A stretch of 59,246 bases of DNA from Afipia sp. 64-13 (GTDB lineage Bacteria; Pseudomonadota; Alphaproteobacteria; Rhizobiales; Xanthobacteraceae). Under the pieces are notes generated by a model. The model did not search any database and had not been told where the DNA came from. It saw nothing but the letters and a program-made list of their open reading frames with translations. Positions 26,799-36,897 of this stretch are shown piece by piece (position 1 is the stretch's first letter; each line of letters opens with the position of its first letter). A program made the position numbers and the translations under genes. The stretch is taken from positions 1 to 59,246 of the forward strand of contig MKUJ01000013.1 in assembly GCA_001897755.1 (NCBI GenBank), in the 5' to 3' direction.

Positions 26799-27062
26799 TC
26801 AAATTGTCTCGATGATTTCGATCGCCTCCAGGCGGTCTCCGGCCTCGTCAATCCACATCATTTTCAGCTCGCCCGCTTGTGAGGCGCGAAATCGAGACTC
26901 GAGATAGGGATTGATGGAAACGGCGGTGTCGAGCCGCCACGACAGCACCGGCGTGCCGTTGAAGTTACAGTCGAACCGATCGATGATCCGGCGCGGGATC
27001 AGCTCTCCGCTGGAGCGTTTGCGCAGTCCGGTCTCCATGGCGTGCATCACCTGCGCGCGCAG
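26799..27062 (-). pseudogene. Truncated soxZ remnant
   Basis: About 87 codons of SoxZ-like sequence: LRAQVMHAMETGLRK, GELIPRRIIDRF, SINPYLESRF and a closing MMWIDEAGD. Intact SoxZ is about 100-110 residues; here the first 20 or so are missing and the coding sequence runs backwards into a different gene's remnant. SoxZ is half of the SoxYZ carrier for thiosulfate oxidation. No soxY, soxA, soxB or soxX is nearby. It could still be translated from GTG or ATG at 27050-27045, but a working carrier is unlikely. Confidence 0.7.
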
Positions 27063-27172
27063 ATGCCGCCGGCGATGATGAAGTAATCGTAGTCGATCTG
27101 GCCATGCGCGGTGCGCACGATTTTCTTGTCGCGCTCGAAGTGCTCGGTTGATAGGGCTTTGCTATTGATCCG
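27060..27172 (-). pseudogene. Internal fragment of a FAD-dependent sulfide dehydrogenase-like flavoprotein
   Basis: About 37 codons read SKALSTEHFERDKKIVRTAHG and then QIDYDYFIIAGGI. The pattern (a strand ending in a reversed turn, then IDYDxFIIAxGI) matches the middle of FAD/NAD-binding flavoproteins such as flavocytochrome c sulfide dehydrogenase. Both ends of the gene are absent. The fragment joins directly to soxZ sequence, with a stop at 27047-27049 a few codons later. It is a deletion remnant, not a working gene. Confidence 0.6.
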
Positions 27173-27236
27173 GCGCGAGAGCGTGGATCGTGCCCGGCCC
27201 CGCGATATTCGGGGCCGGGACAAGTCGCGATCGTGC

Positions 27237-29070
<1,834 letters not shown>

Positions 29071-29337
29071 TTACTTCGTCCGGTTGTCGTGAGAATGCGC
29101 TTCCTTCGCCTGGGGCAGATCGTCGTATCCATGGCGGCTGCTGTAAAAAGTAAGCGCCATCAGTCCCGATCCGATGATGATCGAGAAGAAGATGCCGAGG
29201 GCCATGGCGATATAGCCGTGCTTGTTCATCACAACATCGGCCGAGCCATTCCAGGCGACAATCACCCACCATAGCGTGGCCAGAAGAATGAGAACGAGGG
29301 CACCGACGACGGCCCACGACCCGACTTTTCTGTTCAT
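29071..29337 (-). CDS. Small two-helix membrane protein
   Basis: 88 residues with hydrophobic helices at about 8-28 (VGALVLILLATLWWVIVAW) and 43-64 (MALGIFFSIIIGSGLMAL), and a charged tail ending AHSHDNRTK. The start is supported by AGGAG eight bases upstream. I do not recognise a named family. A FixK/FNR-like box lies about 120 bp upstream, hinting at control by oxygen and a link to respiration (inference). Confidence 0.75.
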   Translation of the reverse strand: MNRKVGSWAVVGALVLILLATLWWVIVAWNGSADVVMNKHGYIAMALGIFFSIIIGSGLMALTFYSSRHGYDDLPQAKEAHSHDNRTK

Positions 29338-29452
29338 GGGAATTCTCCTTGCCGCTGGTTGATATGCATGGCTACGAGAAAATCATCTCGATTGACTTTG
29401 GTTCAACGATGCCTGTGAAGCGCCGCCGCATACCTATCTGACTGCAATCTAG

Positions 29453-29466
29453 GTGATCTAGATCAA
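29453..29466 (-). promoter_or_regulatory. FNR/FixK-like box upstream of the small membrane protein gene
   Basis: Read on the minus strand the site is TTGATCTAGATCAC, matching TTGAT-N4-ATCAA in all but the last base. The core GATCTAGATC is fully symmetrical. It lies between the MarR gene end and the small membrane protein start, so the latter is the likely target. Confidence 0.45.
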
Positions 29467-29529
29467 AAAGCAATATGATAGATGTATCTTAAATGGCGCC
29501 GATCGACAAAAATGCAGGCTGATGGGGTG

Positions 29530-30075
29530 TCAGACCAGATCGGACAGGATGAGATGGCACCAGCCCCAGAACAGGGCGCCCTGCGAGATCGCCCGGAATG
29601 ATTTCAGGATCCTGGCGATGGTCGGGCTCGCGGAACGCAACTCATCAAGATGGACCTTGGACAGCCGCTGCAAGCGCTGTTCACCCTTCCGTGTCAGCTT
29701 GAGCAGGACACGCCGGCCATCGTCCTGGTCGACCTCCCGGCTGAGCAGGCCAAGCTTGGTCATCCGATCCGTCAGTTCCACCGCTGTGTGGTGCTTGATC
29801 AGCAGGAATTCCGCCAGTTTGCCCACGGTAACGGCGCCCTGTTTGGAAAAACCCTTGATTGCCAGCATCGCCTGATGCTGCTGCGAGGTGAGCCCGGATT
29901 GATGGGCGGCCTCTTCGCTGAAGGTCAGAAACTTGCGGATCTGGTAACGAAACCTGGCGAGGGCTTCGTAATCGGCTGTCCCCATCGAAGCGGATGCGAC
30001 GGGGCGGTTCTTTTTGACAGGACGTGTCTTGGCAGGACGTGTCGTCTTGATAGAGCGTCGCTTCGACTGAAGCAT
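29530..30075 (-). CDS. MarR-family transcriptional regulator
   Basis: About 181 residues. A basic N-terminal stretch of about 30 residues (KTTRPAKTRPVKKNR) precedes a MarR winged helix: LTSQQHQAMLAIKG (first helices), TVGKLAEFLLIKHHTAVELTDRM (helix-turn-helix) and the wing LSREVDQDDGRRVLLKLTRKG. The DxRR wing motif is classic MarR. ATG at 30075 is chosen; ATG at 29985 would remove the basic tail. Such proteins are usually repressors released by small phenolic or acid ligands. The perfect 21-bp inverted repeat at 31003-31023 is a possible target (inference). Confidence 0.88.
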   Translation of the reverse strand: MLQSKRRSIKTTRPAKTRPVKKNRPVASASMGTADYEALARFRYQIRKFLTFSEEAAHQSGLTSQQHQAMLAIKGFSKQGAVTVGKLAEFLLIKHHTAVELTDRMTKLGLLSREVDQDDGRRVLLKLTRKGEQRLQRLSKVHLDELRSASPTIARILKSFRAISQGALFWGWCHLILSDLV

Positions 30076-30320
30076 GGATATCTCGCAGGCATCCGGACCC
30101 GGCGTCGGCAGCTCGCCGATGCAACCAACCGGAGTATGTCGCCACGTTACAAAGGCGATAACGAGTTTCAAGATTTATCTGCGCGCGAATGGTGGCAATG
30201 CACTATCGCTATGCCGTTCACGACGGAGTGATTTTCTGACAGAGTTTGCAGGAAATCATTGACAGCCATCATCGCCCCGGCGGGACGCTGCCGTCCCCGA
30301 CATGAGGGGAGCGATTCGGC

Positions 30321-30920
30321 CTATTCGCAAGTCGAGCGCAGGATTTGCAGGATGACGAGTTGCAGCGCGATCGGAATCTGAGTGTTCCGGCGCCGGGTCG
30401 ATCTCTCCAGAGCCTGGATGATCTCGGTCTTGGTGAACTCGCCGGACGAGAACTTCGTCACCGCATCCTGCCACATCGCCGACAGCGATTTGCCTGAATA
30501 GAATCGCGGGCGGATCGCCGTGCCCTGAGCCTCGGCCCATCGGATGATTTCCGCCGTGGTCTGCCGTCCGCAATTGCGCGCGGTCGCAAGATGCTGATGG
30601 GTCAGTTGCCGCACCAGTTCGAGCGGCGGAGTCCAAGGTCCTCTGGGCGGTGTTTTTCCGGTCAGCTCGAGCGCCAGCTCTTTTAGGACGTTCTGGGCGC
30701 GAACGCTGAGGCTCGCGATCGATGTGCGCTTGCCGGATTCCGCGGACCGCGCCGGCTTGAGATCCGCCAGCGCCGTACCATGATCAGGCGCGGCAGAAGG
30801 AGCTTCAGAAGCGGAAGAGGTCTTGGAAGGAGCGGGACGAAGAGTTCCGTGACTTTTTGCCGCGATGCCAGATGCATCGAGCCATGCACGCGGTCTTCTC
30901 GCATGTGCGGTGCGTGTCAT
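30321..30920 (-). CDS. Protein with RNA-polymerase alpha-CTD-like domain
   Basis: A 199-residue protein with a low-complexity basic N-terminal third. Residues about 70-133 resemble the C-terminal domain of RNA polymerase alpha. LSVRAQNVLKEL matches LTVRSANCLK, and ELVRQLTHQHLATARNCGRQTTAEI matches the segment ending GKKSLTEI (quoted in part). Arg74, Asn77, Gly118 and Glu124 fall where E. coli alpha has Arg265, Asn268, Gly296 and Glu302, residues that contact DNA UP elements or shape that surface. An insertion of about 15 residues with a PPRGPWTPP loop separates the halves. The C-terminal 60 residues are basic and unrecognised. GGGAGCG precedes the ATG at 30920. It may bind DNA; the role is unknown. 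Confidence 0.7.
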   Translation of the reverse strand: MTRTAHARRPRAWLDASGIAAKSHGTLRPAPSKTSSASEAPSAAPDHGTALADLKPARSAESGKRTSIASLSVRAQNVLKELALELTGKTPPRGPWTPPLELVRQLTHQHLATARNCGRQTTAEIIRWAEAQGTAIRPRFYSGKSLSAMWQDAVTKFSSGEFTKTEIIQALERSTRRRNTQIPIALQLVILQILRSTCE

Positions 30921-31235
30921 TCGCGCTCCCGTGAACGATCTGCTGCAATTCACGATAGATTTTCACGACATCGCTTCTTTTGGGGGAAGGTTATTCGTCA
31001 AAATATATCGCACTGCGATATATGAACATCGTAAGACGATGTGTTTAGTTATGCAAGAATTTTGGCCTGCTTCGACGAAAGGCACATTGACAGGGTTGGT
31101 GCGAAAGGAATTCAAATTCACGGGAGCGACGGCGCTGTTTTTGACGTGTTTTTAAAGCGCTTACCGGTTGAGCGGTTTTCGTCCGCTGCCGGTTCATCGT
31201 GAAACGAGAACAAAATTTATCCGGGAGGATAATCG
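30921..31235. promoter_or_regulatory. Divergent promoter region between the alpha-CTD-like gene and the second transporter
   Basis: A 315-bp AT-rich region. It holds a perfect 21-bp inverted repeat (31003-31023) and a TTGACA at about 31088-31093 facing the transporter, with no strong -10 at the right distance. GGGAGGAT lies just before the ATG at 31236. No gene is seen in it. Confidence 0.5.
31003..31023. promoter_or_regulatory. Perfect 21-bp inverted repeat, operator candidate
   Basis: Arms ATATATCGC and GCGATATAT are exact complements around ACT. The size and symmetry suit a MarR or TetR dimer. It lies 83 bp from the alpha-CTD-like gene start and 213 bp from the transporter start. Confidence 0.6.
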
Positions 31236-32597
31236 ATGACAAAGAACGAAAAGCTTGAACAGTCCCTGCGTATGGACGTTTCGCGCCGGACCTTGCTGCA
31301 GGGCAGCGCGGGCCTTCTCGGCGGTGCGATGCTTCCCGGCGGAATGATCATGCCGGCTTTCGCCGCCGATCGTCCGCCGATCGGGACCTGGCCGGCAGGC
31401 TCCGAAGGCAATTCCATCACCATCGGCGCGGCGGTGCCGCGCACCGGCACCTATGCGGTGCAGGGCGAGGACGAACTCAAGGGCATGCAGCTCGCGGTCG
31501 AGCATCTCAACAGCGCGCATGATCTCGTCAAGAAGATCTCGCCCAAGACCAAGAAGGGCGTGCTCGGCAAGGAAGTGAAGCTGGTGGTCGCCGACTCTGG
31601 CGCGAAGCCGAACATCGCGGTGCAGGCGCAGCAGCGTTTCATCACCGAAAACAAGATCGTGCTGATGACCGGCTCGACCTCGTCCGCGGTGGCGGTCGCG
31701 CTCAACAAGCTCGCCCAGCGCGAGAAGGTGATGTACGTCGCCGCCATTTCCGGCTCCAACGACACCACCGGCAAGGACTGCGTCCGTTACGGCTTCCGCC
31801 AGTGCTTCTTCGGCCAGACGGCCGCGGCCGCGATCGGCCCGCAGCTCGTCAAGACTTTCGGCAAGGGCAAGAAGGCGGCGTATATGACGCCGGACTACAC
31901 CTATGGTCACACCGTGACCAAGTCGATGCAGGACTATCTCGCCACGGCTGGCTGGACGACGGTGACCAACCAGGTTTCGCCGCTCGGCGCGCCTGACTAT
32001 TCCTCCTACCTGCTCAACGTCGCCAACTCCGGCGCCGACGTGCTCATCAACGTCAACTGGGGTCATGACGCCGTGCTGTCGATCCAGCAGGCCAAGCAGT
32101 TCGGTATCTTCGACAAGATGAAGCTCGTGGTGCCGTATCAGGTTCCGTTCCTTGCTCCCGAAGTCGGCGGCAATCTGCTCGCCGGCGTCTATGCCGCGAC
32201 CGACTACTGGTGGACGATCGAGGATAAATTCCCGCTCGCCAAGATGTTCAACGAGGCCTTCCGCGCGAAGTTCGGCTACAACCCCGAATGGGGCGCGGAG
32301 AACGGCTACATCAGCTTCGTGCACTGGGCGCGCATGGTCGAGGAAGCCGGTACCCTCTATCCGCCCGAGGTCATCAAGACCTATGAGAAAGAGGAGAAGA
32401 TCCCCTCGCTGGTCGGTGAAGTGTACTACCGCAAGGAGGACCACCAGTGCATCCGTCCGGTCATCATCGTTCGCGGCAAGGAGGCCAAGGACATGAAGGG
32501 CAAGGATGACTTCTGGGATGTTGTCGAGATCGTCCCCGGCGAAGGCTTGATCCAGAAGCCCGATGCCTTCGGCTGCAATCTCGGCGACTACACCTGA
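31236..32597 (+). CDS. HAAT ABC transporter substrate-binding protein (second system)
   Basis: A 453-residue periplasmic binding protein with a twin-arginine signal (VSRRTLLQGSAGLLGG, cleavage near PAFAA). The mature part has the type I binding-protein opening SITIGAAVPRTGTYAVQG, then GVLGKEVKLVVADSGAKP and TGSTSSAVAVALNKLA. It has only general similarity to the first binding protein in the window. Permease, permease-ATPase and ATPase genes follow. The ligand is not evident; the divergent MarR gene group suggests an organic acid or aromatic compound, but this is weak. Confidence 0.9.
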   Translation: MTKNEKLEQSLRMDVSRRTLLQGSAGLLGGAMLPGGMIMPAFAADRPPIGTWPAGSEGNSITIGAAVPRTGTYAVQGEDELKGMQLAVEHLNSAHDLVKKISPKTKKGVLGKEVKLVVADSGAKPNIAVQAQQRFITENKIVLMTGSTSSAVAVALNKLAQREKVMYVAAISGSNDTTGKDCVRYGFRQCFFGQTAAAAIGPQLVKTFGKGKKAAYMTPDYTYGHTVTKSMQDYLATAGWTTVTNQVSPLGAPDYSSYLLNVANSGADVLINVNWGHDAVLSIQQAKQFGIFDKMKLVVPYQVPFLAPEVGGNLLAGVYAATDYWWTIEDKFPLAKMFNEAFRAKFGYNPEWGAENGYISFVHWARMVEEAGTLYPPEVIKTYEKEEKIPSLVGEVYYRKEDHQCIRPVIIVRGKEAKDMKGKDDFWDVVEIVPGEGLIQKPDAFGCNLGDYT

Positions 32598-32616
32598 CCT
32601 TACATTGAACCTCTGC

Positions 32617-32650
32617 GCCGGCGTCGGGTCTCGTTCGGACCCGCGCCGGC
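32617..32650 (+). other. Long hairpin between binding-protein and permease genes
   Basis: GCCGGCG-T-CGGGTC pairs with GACCCG-CGCCGGC around TCGTTCG: 13 pairs with one bulged T. No T run follows. It lies 20 bases after the binding-protein stop and probably stabilises that upstream mRNA or limits read-through, giving more binding protein than membrane parts, as is common in such operons. Confidence 0.65.
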
Positions 32651-32761
32651 CAGGATCGCCGACAGGCTCACGGCGGGACCGGCTCCGATCCCGGCGCTGG
32701 GCGTCTGTCCGGCGCGGCGGCTGCGGTTCATCATGCGCGCGCAGAAACGGGCGAGGATAAA

Positions 32762-33637
32762 TTGATTAACTGGGCAAACTTCGTTTCGCAGCTGTTCAAC
32801 GGGCTGGTGCTTGGCGCCTTGCTCGCTCTCATCAGCTCCGGGCTGACCATCATCTACGGAACGCTGGGCGTTCTCAACCTCGCCCATGGCGCCATGTTCA
32901 TGCTCGGCGGCTATGCCGGGTATGTCGCCTTCAGTTACACCAACTCCTTCATCCTCGCCATCATCGCCGGATCGCTGTTCGTCATGGTGGTCGGCGTGGT
33001 GATGGAGCGGGTCATTATCCGTCACTTCTACGGCAGGCCCGACGAGGATCAGTTGCTGGTCACGTTCGGCATCAGCATCGTTATGGTCGAGATCGTCCGA
33101 TTTTTCTTCGGCAGCCTGTCTTACGTGGTGCCGGCTCCTGCGGCGCTGTCGGGCATCACGTCGCTCGGCTTCATGTTCTATCCGACCTATCGCCTCGCGC
33201 TGGTCGGCATCGTCGCGGTGGCATTGCTGGTTCTGTTCGTGATCCTTTACCGCACGCGCCTCGGCATGATCGTGCGCGCCGGCATCGAGGATTCGGTGAT
33301 GGTTGGATCGCTCGGCATCAACGTCTACCGGATCTTCATGGTGGTGTTCGGCATCGGCGCGATGGCGGCGGGTTTCGCCGGCATCGTCAACGCGCCGGTG
33401 GTGTCGCTGACGCCCGACATGGGCGAGGCGATCCTGGTGCAGACCTTCGTCGTGGTCGTGATCGGCGGCGTCGGCTCGTTCCCCGGCGCCATCCTCGGCG
33501 GCCTGATCGCCGGCGAGATCATCAGTCTCACCTCGATGGTGAACCCCGGCTATGCCTACGTCATGCTGTTCGCAGCGATGACGCTGGTCCTGCTGCTGCG
33601 GCCTCACGGCCTGCTTGGCTCCCAGAGCCGCGGATAA
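32762..33637 (+). CDS. HAAT ABC transporter permease, LivH type (second system)
   Basis: A 291-residue membrane protein with a TTG start preceded by GAGGA. It opens MINWANFVSQLFNGLVLGAL, then VLNLAHGAMFMLGGY near residue 38 and VVVIGGVGSFPGAILGGL near residue 235, both family signatures. It is the first permease of the second importer and lies 12 bp before the next gene. Confidence 0.92.
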   Translation: MINWANFVSQLFNGLVLGALLALISSGLTIIYGTLGVLNLAHGAMFMLGGYAGYVAFSYTNSFILAIIAGSLFVMVVGVVMERVIIRHFYGRPDEDQLLVTFGISIVMVEIVRFFFGSLSYVVPAPAALSGITSLGFMFYPTYRLALVGIVAVALLVLFVILYRTRLGMIVRAGIEDSVMVGSLGINVYRIFMVVFGIGAMAAGFAGIVNAPVVSLTPDMGEAILVQTFVVVVIGGVGSFPGAILGGLIAGEIISLTSMVNPGYAYVMLFAAMTLVLLLRPHGLLGSQSRG

Positions 33638-33649
33638 TCGGTCAAACAC

Positions 33650-35512
33650 ATGCTGAAACAACGCCCTTTCCTGATCGAAACCCTGACGGCAGTCGGCCTT
33701 CTCGTGGCGCCGTTCATCCTTCCTCATCTCGGCTTCGCGCCGAACACGGTGAACCGCATTCTGGTGTGGGGCCTGTTCGGCATCGGCTTCGACATCCTGT
33801 TCGGGTTCACCGGACTGTTGTCGTTCGGCCAGTCAGCGCTCTATGGCACCGGCGGCTTCGTCGCCGCCTATCTGCTGACCCAGGCCGGCTTCCCGCATGT
33901 GGTCACGGCGCTGTTCATCGGCATGATCGCCTCGGCGGTGGTCGGCTATCTGGTCGGCCTGATCGCGCTGCGGCGGACCGGCATCTACTTTGCGATGATC
34001 ACGGTGGCCATCGCCGAGGTGTTCTTCTTCGTCGAGTTCAATCCGCTGGCGGACTGGACCGGCGGCGAGAATGGGCTGCCGGGCGTGCCGAGCCCGTCCT
34101 TCGATCTCGGCTTCGCGCAGTTCCATTTCTCCAGCGGTTGGCCGCTCTACGGCTTCCTCGCCTTCTGGTACTTCATCGGCATCGTGATCGGCCTGCGCAT
34201 CATCCGCTCGCCGGTCGGCGCGGTGCTGCGCGCGATCCGCGACAATCCGCTGCGCGCCTCGGCCGTGGGGCACAACATCCACGGCTACAAGCTGACCGCC
34301 TTCGTGGTGGCGGCGGCCTACGCCGGTTTCGCCGGCGGTCTGCTCGGCGTCATGCAGGCTTTCATGCCGCCCGATGCCTTCATGTTCGACACCTCGGCGC
34401 AGCTCATCATGCAGACCGCGATCGGCGGCGCGGGCACGCTGTTCGGACCCTTGCTCGGCGCGGCGGTGTGGCTGTTCCTGCAGGATTTCCTGCAGAGCGC
34501 GCTCGGTCTCGGCGCTGCCTGGAAGCTGGTGCTGGGCCTGATCTTCGTGCTGCTGGTCTGTTTCTTCCGTCGCGGTCTGATCGGCGGCATCGTCGATCTC
34601 TTCAATTACGTTACGGGTAGGAACGTTCACCACGAGCCGGCGGAAGAGGCGGCTGCAATACCCGCCGCCGGCAAGTCGGGAGCGGACGCCGAAATCGCCC
34701 GCGAAGTCGCGGCGGCTCATATGTCGGCGAGTCTGAGCGCCGCCAGTCACCAGAGCGGGCCGATCCTGGAGGCGCGCGGGTTGACCAAGCGCTATGGCGG
34801 ACTGCTCGCCAACAGCGATATCGACTTCACCGTCAATCATGGCGAACGGCGCGGCATTATCGGCCCCAACGGCGCCGGCAAGTCGACCTTCTTCAAGATG
34901 CTGACCTGCGAGGTTCCGCCGACCTCTGGCACCATCGTGTTCGAAGGCAATGACATCACCGGCATGAACGTCACCGATGTCTGCCAGCTCGGCCTGACCA
35001 AGAGCTATCAGGTCAATCAGTTGTTCACGCGCCTCACCGTGCGGGAGAATCTGATCATCGCGGTGCTCGCCGAGCTGCGCGGCAAGTTCCGGCTCGACCT
35101 GTTCAGCAGCATCGACAGCGTGCCCGGTCTGAGCGAGCGCGTCGCCGATGCGCTGACCATGGTGAACCTCACCGCGCGCGCCGATACACCGGTTTCCGCG
35201 CTGGCCTATGGCGAGAAGCGGCGGCTGGAAATCGGACTCGCGCTGGCGAATTCGCCGAGCCTGCTGCTGCTCGACGAGCCTCTGGCCGGCATGAGCCCGC
35301 AGGAGCGCGTCGAGACCGTCAAGCTGCTGAAATCGATCAGCCAGGGTCGCACCATGATCATCATCGATCATGACATGGACTCGCTGTTCGAGCTGGTCGA
35401 GAAGGTGACGGTGCTGCAGGAAGGCCGCGTGCTGGTCGAAGGCACGCCGGAAGAGATCAAGGGCAATCCCGTCGTGCAGGAGGCCTATCTGGGCGGAGTG
35501 ATCGAAGCATGA
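33650..35512 (+). CDS. HAAT transporter permease-ATPase fusion (LivM-LivG)
   Basis: A 620-residue protein. Residues about 1-330 are a LivM-type permease (LLSFGQSALYGTGGF; IGGAGTLFGPLLGA). Residues about 375-618 are a LivG-type ATPase with Walker A GPNGAGKST near residue 405, LAYGEKRRLEIGLAL in place of the usual signature, and Walker B LLLLDEPLAGMSP. A linker of about 45 residues rich in Ala and Glu joins them. Unlike the transporter at 3.9-6.4 kb, the LivF part is a separate gene here. The stop overlaps the livF start by four bases. Confidence 0.93.
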   Translation: MLKQRPFLIETLTAVGLLVAPFILPHLGFAPNTVNRILVWGLFGIGFDILFGFTGLLSFGQSALYGTGGFVAAYLLTQAGFPHVVTALFIGMIASAVVGYLVGLIALRRTGIYFAMITVAIAEVFFFVEFNPLADWTGGENGLPGVPSPSFDLGFAQFHFSSGWPLYGFLAFWYFIGIVIGLRIIRSPVGAVLRAIRDNPLRASAVGHNIHGYKLTAFVVAAAYAGFAGGLLGVMQAFMPPDAFMFDTSAQLIMQTAIGGAGTLFGPLLGAAVWLFLQDFLQSALGLGAAWKLVLGLIFVLLVCFFRRGLIGGIVDLFNYVTGRNVHHEPAEEAAAIPAAGKSGADAEIAREVAAAHMSASLSAASHQSGPILEARGLTKRYGGLLANSDIDFTVNHGERRGIIGPNGAGKSTFFKMLTCEVPPTSGTIVFEGNDITGMNVTDVCQLGLTKSYQVNQLFTRLTVRENLIIAVLAELRGKFRLDLFSSIDSVPGLSERVADALTMVNLTARADTPVSALAYGEKRRLEIGLALANSPSLLLLDEPLAGMSPQERVETVKLLKSISQGRTMIIIDHDMDSLFELVEKVTVLQEGRVLVEGTPEEIKGNPVVQEAYLGGVIEA

Positions 35513-36207
35513 GCTTGCTCGAGGTTAGCAACCTGAACAGCTATTACGGGGATTCCCACATTCTGTTCGATGTTGCGATGCGCGTCGAGCAGAACGAGGT
35601 GGTCGCTCTGCTCGGCCGCAACGGCGCCGGCAAGAGTACCACGCTGAAAAGCCTGATGGGCGTGGTGACGCCGCAATCCGGCAGTATCGTGCTTAACGGC
35701 AACGAGCTTGCCGGCAAGAAGAGTCACACCATTGCGATGGCGGGCATGCAGCTCGTCCATGAGGACCGCCGCATTTTCGGCAGCCTCAATGTCGAGGAGA
35801 ACATCATTCTCGCCGGCATCACTGCGCCGAAGCGCTGGCCGCTCGATCGCATCTACGAGATGTTTCCGCGTCTCAGGGAGCGGCGCAGCAGCCGCGGCAC
35901 CGATCTGTCGGGCGGTGAGCAGCAGATGCTGGCGATTGCCCGCGCGCTGGTTCGCGATCCGCAGATCATTCTGCTGGACGAGCCGTTCGAGGGCCTCGCG
36001 CCGGTGATCGTTCGCGATCTGGTCAAGGCCTGCCGCGATCTGGCCGCCGCGGGCCAGACCATCGTGCTGGTAGAGCAGAATCTCGCCGCCACGCTGGCGC
36101 TGGCGCAACGGGTCTACATCATCAACAACGGCCACATCGTGCATGAGGGGCCGGCGCTGGACATCAAGAAGCAGCCGGAAGTGTTGCAGCGTTATCTCGG
36201 CGTCTGA
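35509..36207 (+). CDS. HAAT transporter ATP-binding protein, LivF type
   Basis: A 232-residue ATPase: Walker A GRNGAGKSTT near residue 39, signature LSGGEQQMLAIARAL, and Walker B IILLDEPFEGLAP. Typical LivF length. ATG overlaps the previous stop (ATGA), so translation is coupled. It completes the second importer. Confidence 0.93.
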   Translation: MSLLEVSNLNSYYGDSHILFDVAMRVEQNEVVALLGRNGAGKSTTLKSLMGVVTPQSGSIVLNGNELAGKKSHTIAMAGMQLVHEDRRIFGSLNVEENIILAGITAPKRWPLDRIYEMFPRLRERRSSRGTDLSGGEQQMLAIARALVRDPQIILLDEPFEGLAPVIVRDLVKACRDLAAAGQTIVLVEQNLAATLALAQRVYIINNGHIVHEGPALDIKKQPEVLQRYLGV

Positions 36208-36231
36208 CACGACGACGCGGCGGTGCCGCGC

Positions 36232-36657
36232 TCAGCCCTTGAGCGCGGCGATCAACCTGGCGGCGTGATCTTCCAGAACCTTGGGGTCTTCCTTGCGGCT
36301 CTGCGGCGGCAGCAACGCGACGCCTTCCTTGCACGGCATCACATGCATGTGCAGGTGGAACACGACCTGACCGCTGGCCGGCTCGCTGAACTGCTGGACG
36401 ATGATTCCGTCGGCGGCAAAGGCCTTCATCGCGGCGATCGCGATGGTCTTGGCGGTGCGGGCCACCGCGGCGAAATCGTCCGGCGCGATATCGAGCAGGT
36501 TGCGCGCCGGCGCCTTGGGAATGACCAGCGCATGCCCGGCCGAGCGGGGCATGATGTCCATGAAGGCGAAGGTCTTGTCGTCCTCGTAGACCTTGTAGGC
36601 CGGCAGTTCGCCGCGCAGGATTTTCGCAAAAATATTCTGGTCGTCATACTTGGCCAT
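36232..36657 (-). CDS. HIT-family nucleotide hydrolase
   Basis: 141 residues with the histidine-triad motif FHLHMHV (His101, His103, His105). N-terminal IFAKILRGELPAYKVYEDD and FMDIMPRSAGHALVIPK are the family's other conserved blocks. Such proteins hydrolyse nucleoside phosphoramidates or adenylates. It converges on livF (24 bp between stops) and diverges from lemA. Confidence 0.93.
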   Translation of the reverse strand: MAKYDDQNIFAKILRGELPAYKVYEDDKTFAFMDIMPRSAGHALVIPKAPARNLLDIAPDDFAAVARTAKTIAIAAMKAFAADGIIVQQFSEPASGQVVFHLHMHVMPCKEGVALLPPQSRKEDPKVLEDHAARLIAALKG

Positions 36658-36688
36658 GTCGTGCCCCGTCCCGCCTATTCCGATTGAT

Positions 36689-36709
36689 TACCGCGATTTT
36701 TTCGCGGTA
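36689..36709. repeat. Inverted repeat between divergent HIT and lemA genes
   Basis: TACCGCGA and TCGCGGTA are exact complements around TTTTT. It could be a regulator site or a hairpin; position 32 bp before the HIT gene start favours a site in its promoter or leader. Confidence 0.4.
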
Positions 36710-36897
36710 TTGAAATACACTGCGCATTCAAACACATAATCAGGTGCTCTGGCTACTCCGGCGCGTGCGGGGCGCGTCTTGTCCCGGAGTGCCGCAGGCT
36801 TGCGAATGCGACATGGGCAGCGCTATCCGACTGATATATGCTCGCCGGTCCGAAGGCAGCCCATCGCATGAGAGCTGCGGTTTGACGGGAGACTCTG

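Noticed and set aside
29383-29405. TTGA and TCAA half-sites near 29393-29407 as a second FNR box
   Set aside because: The spacing is seven bases (15 in total), not the six required for FixK/FNR sites.
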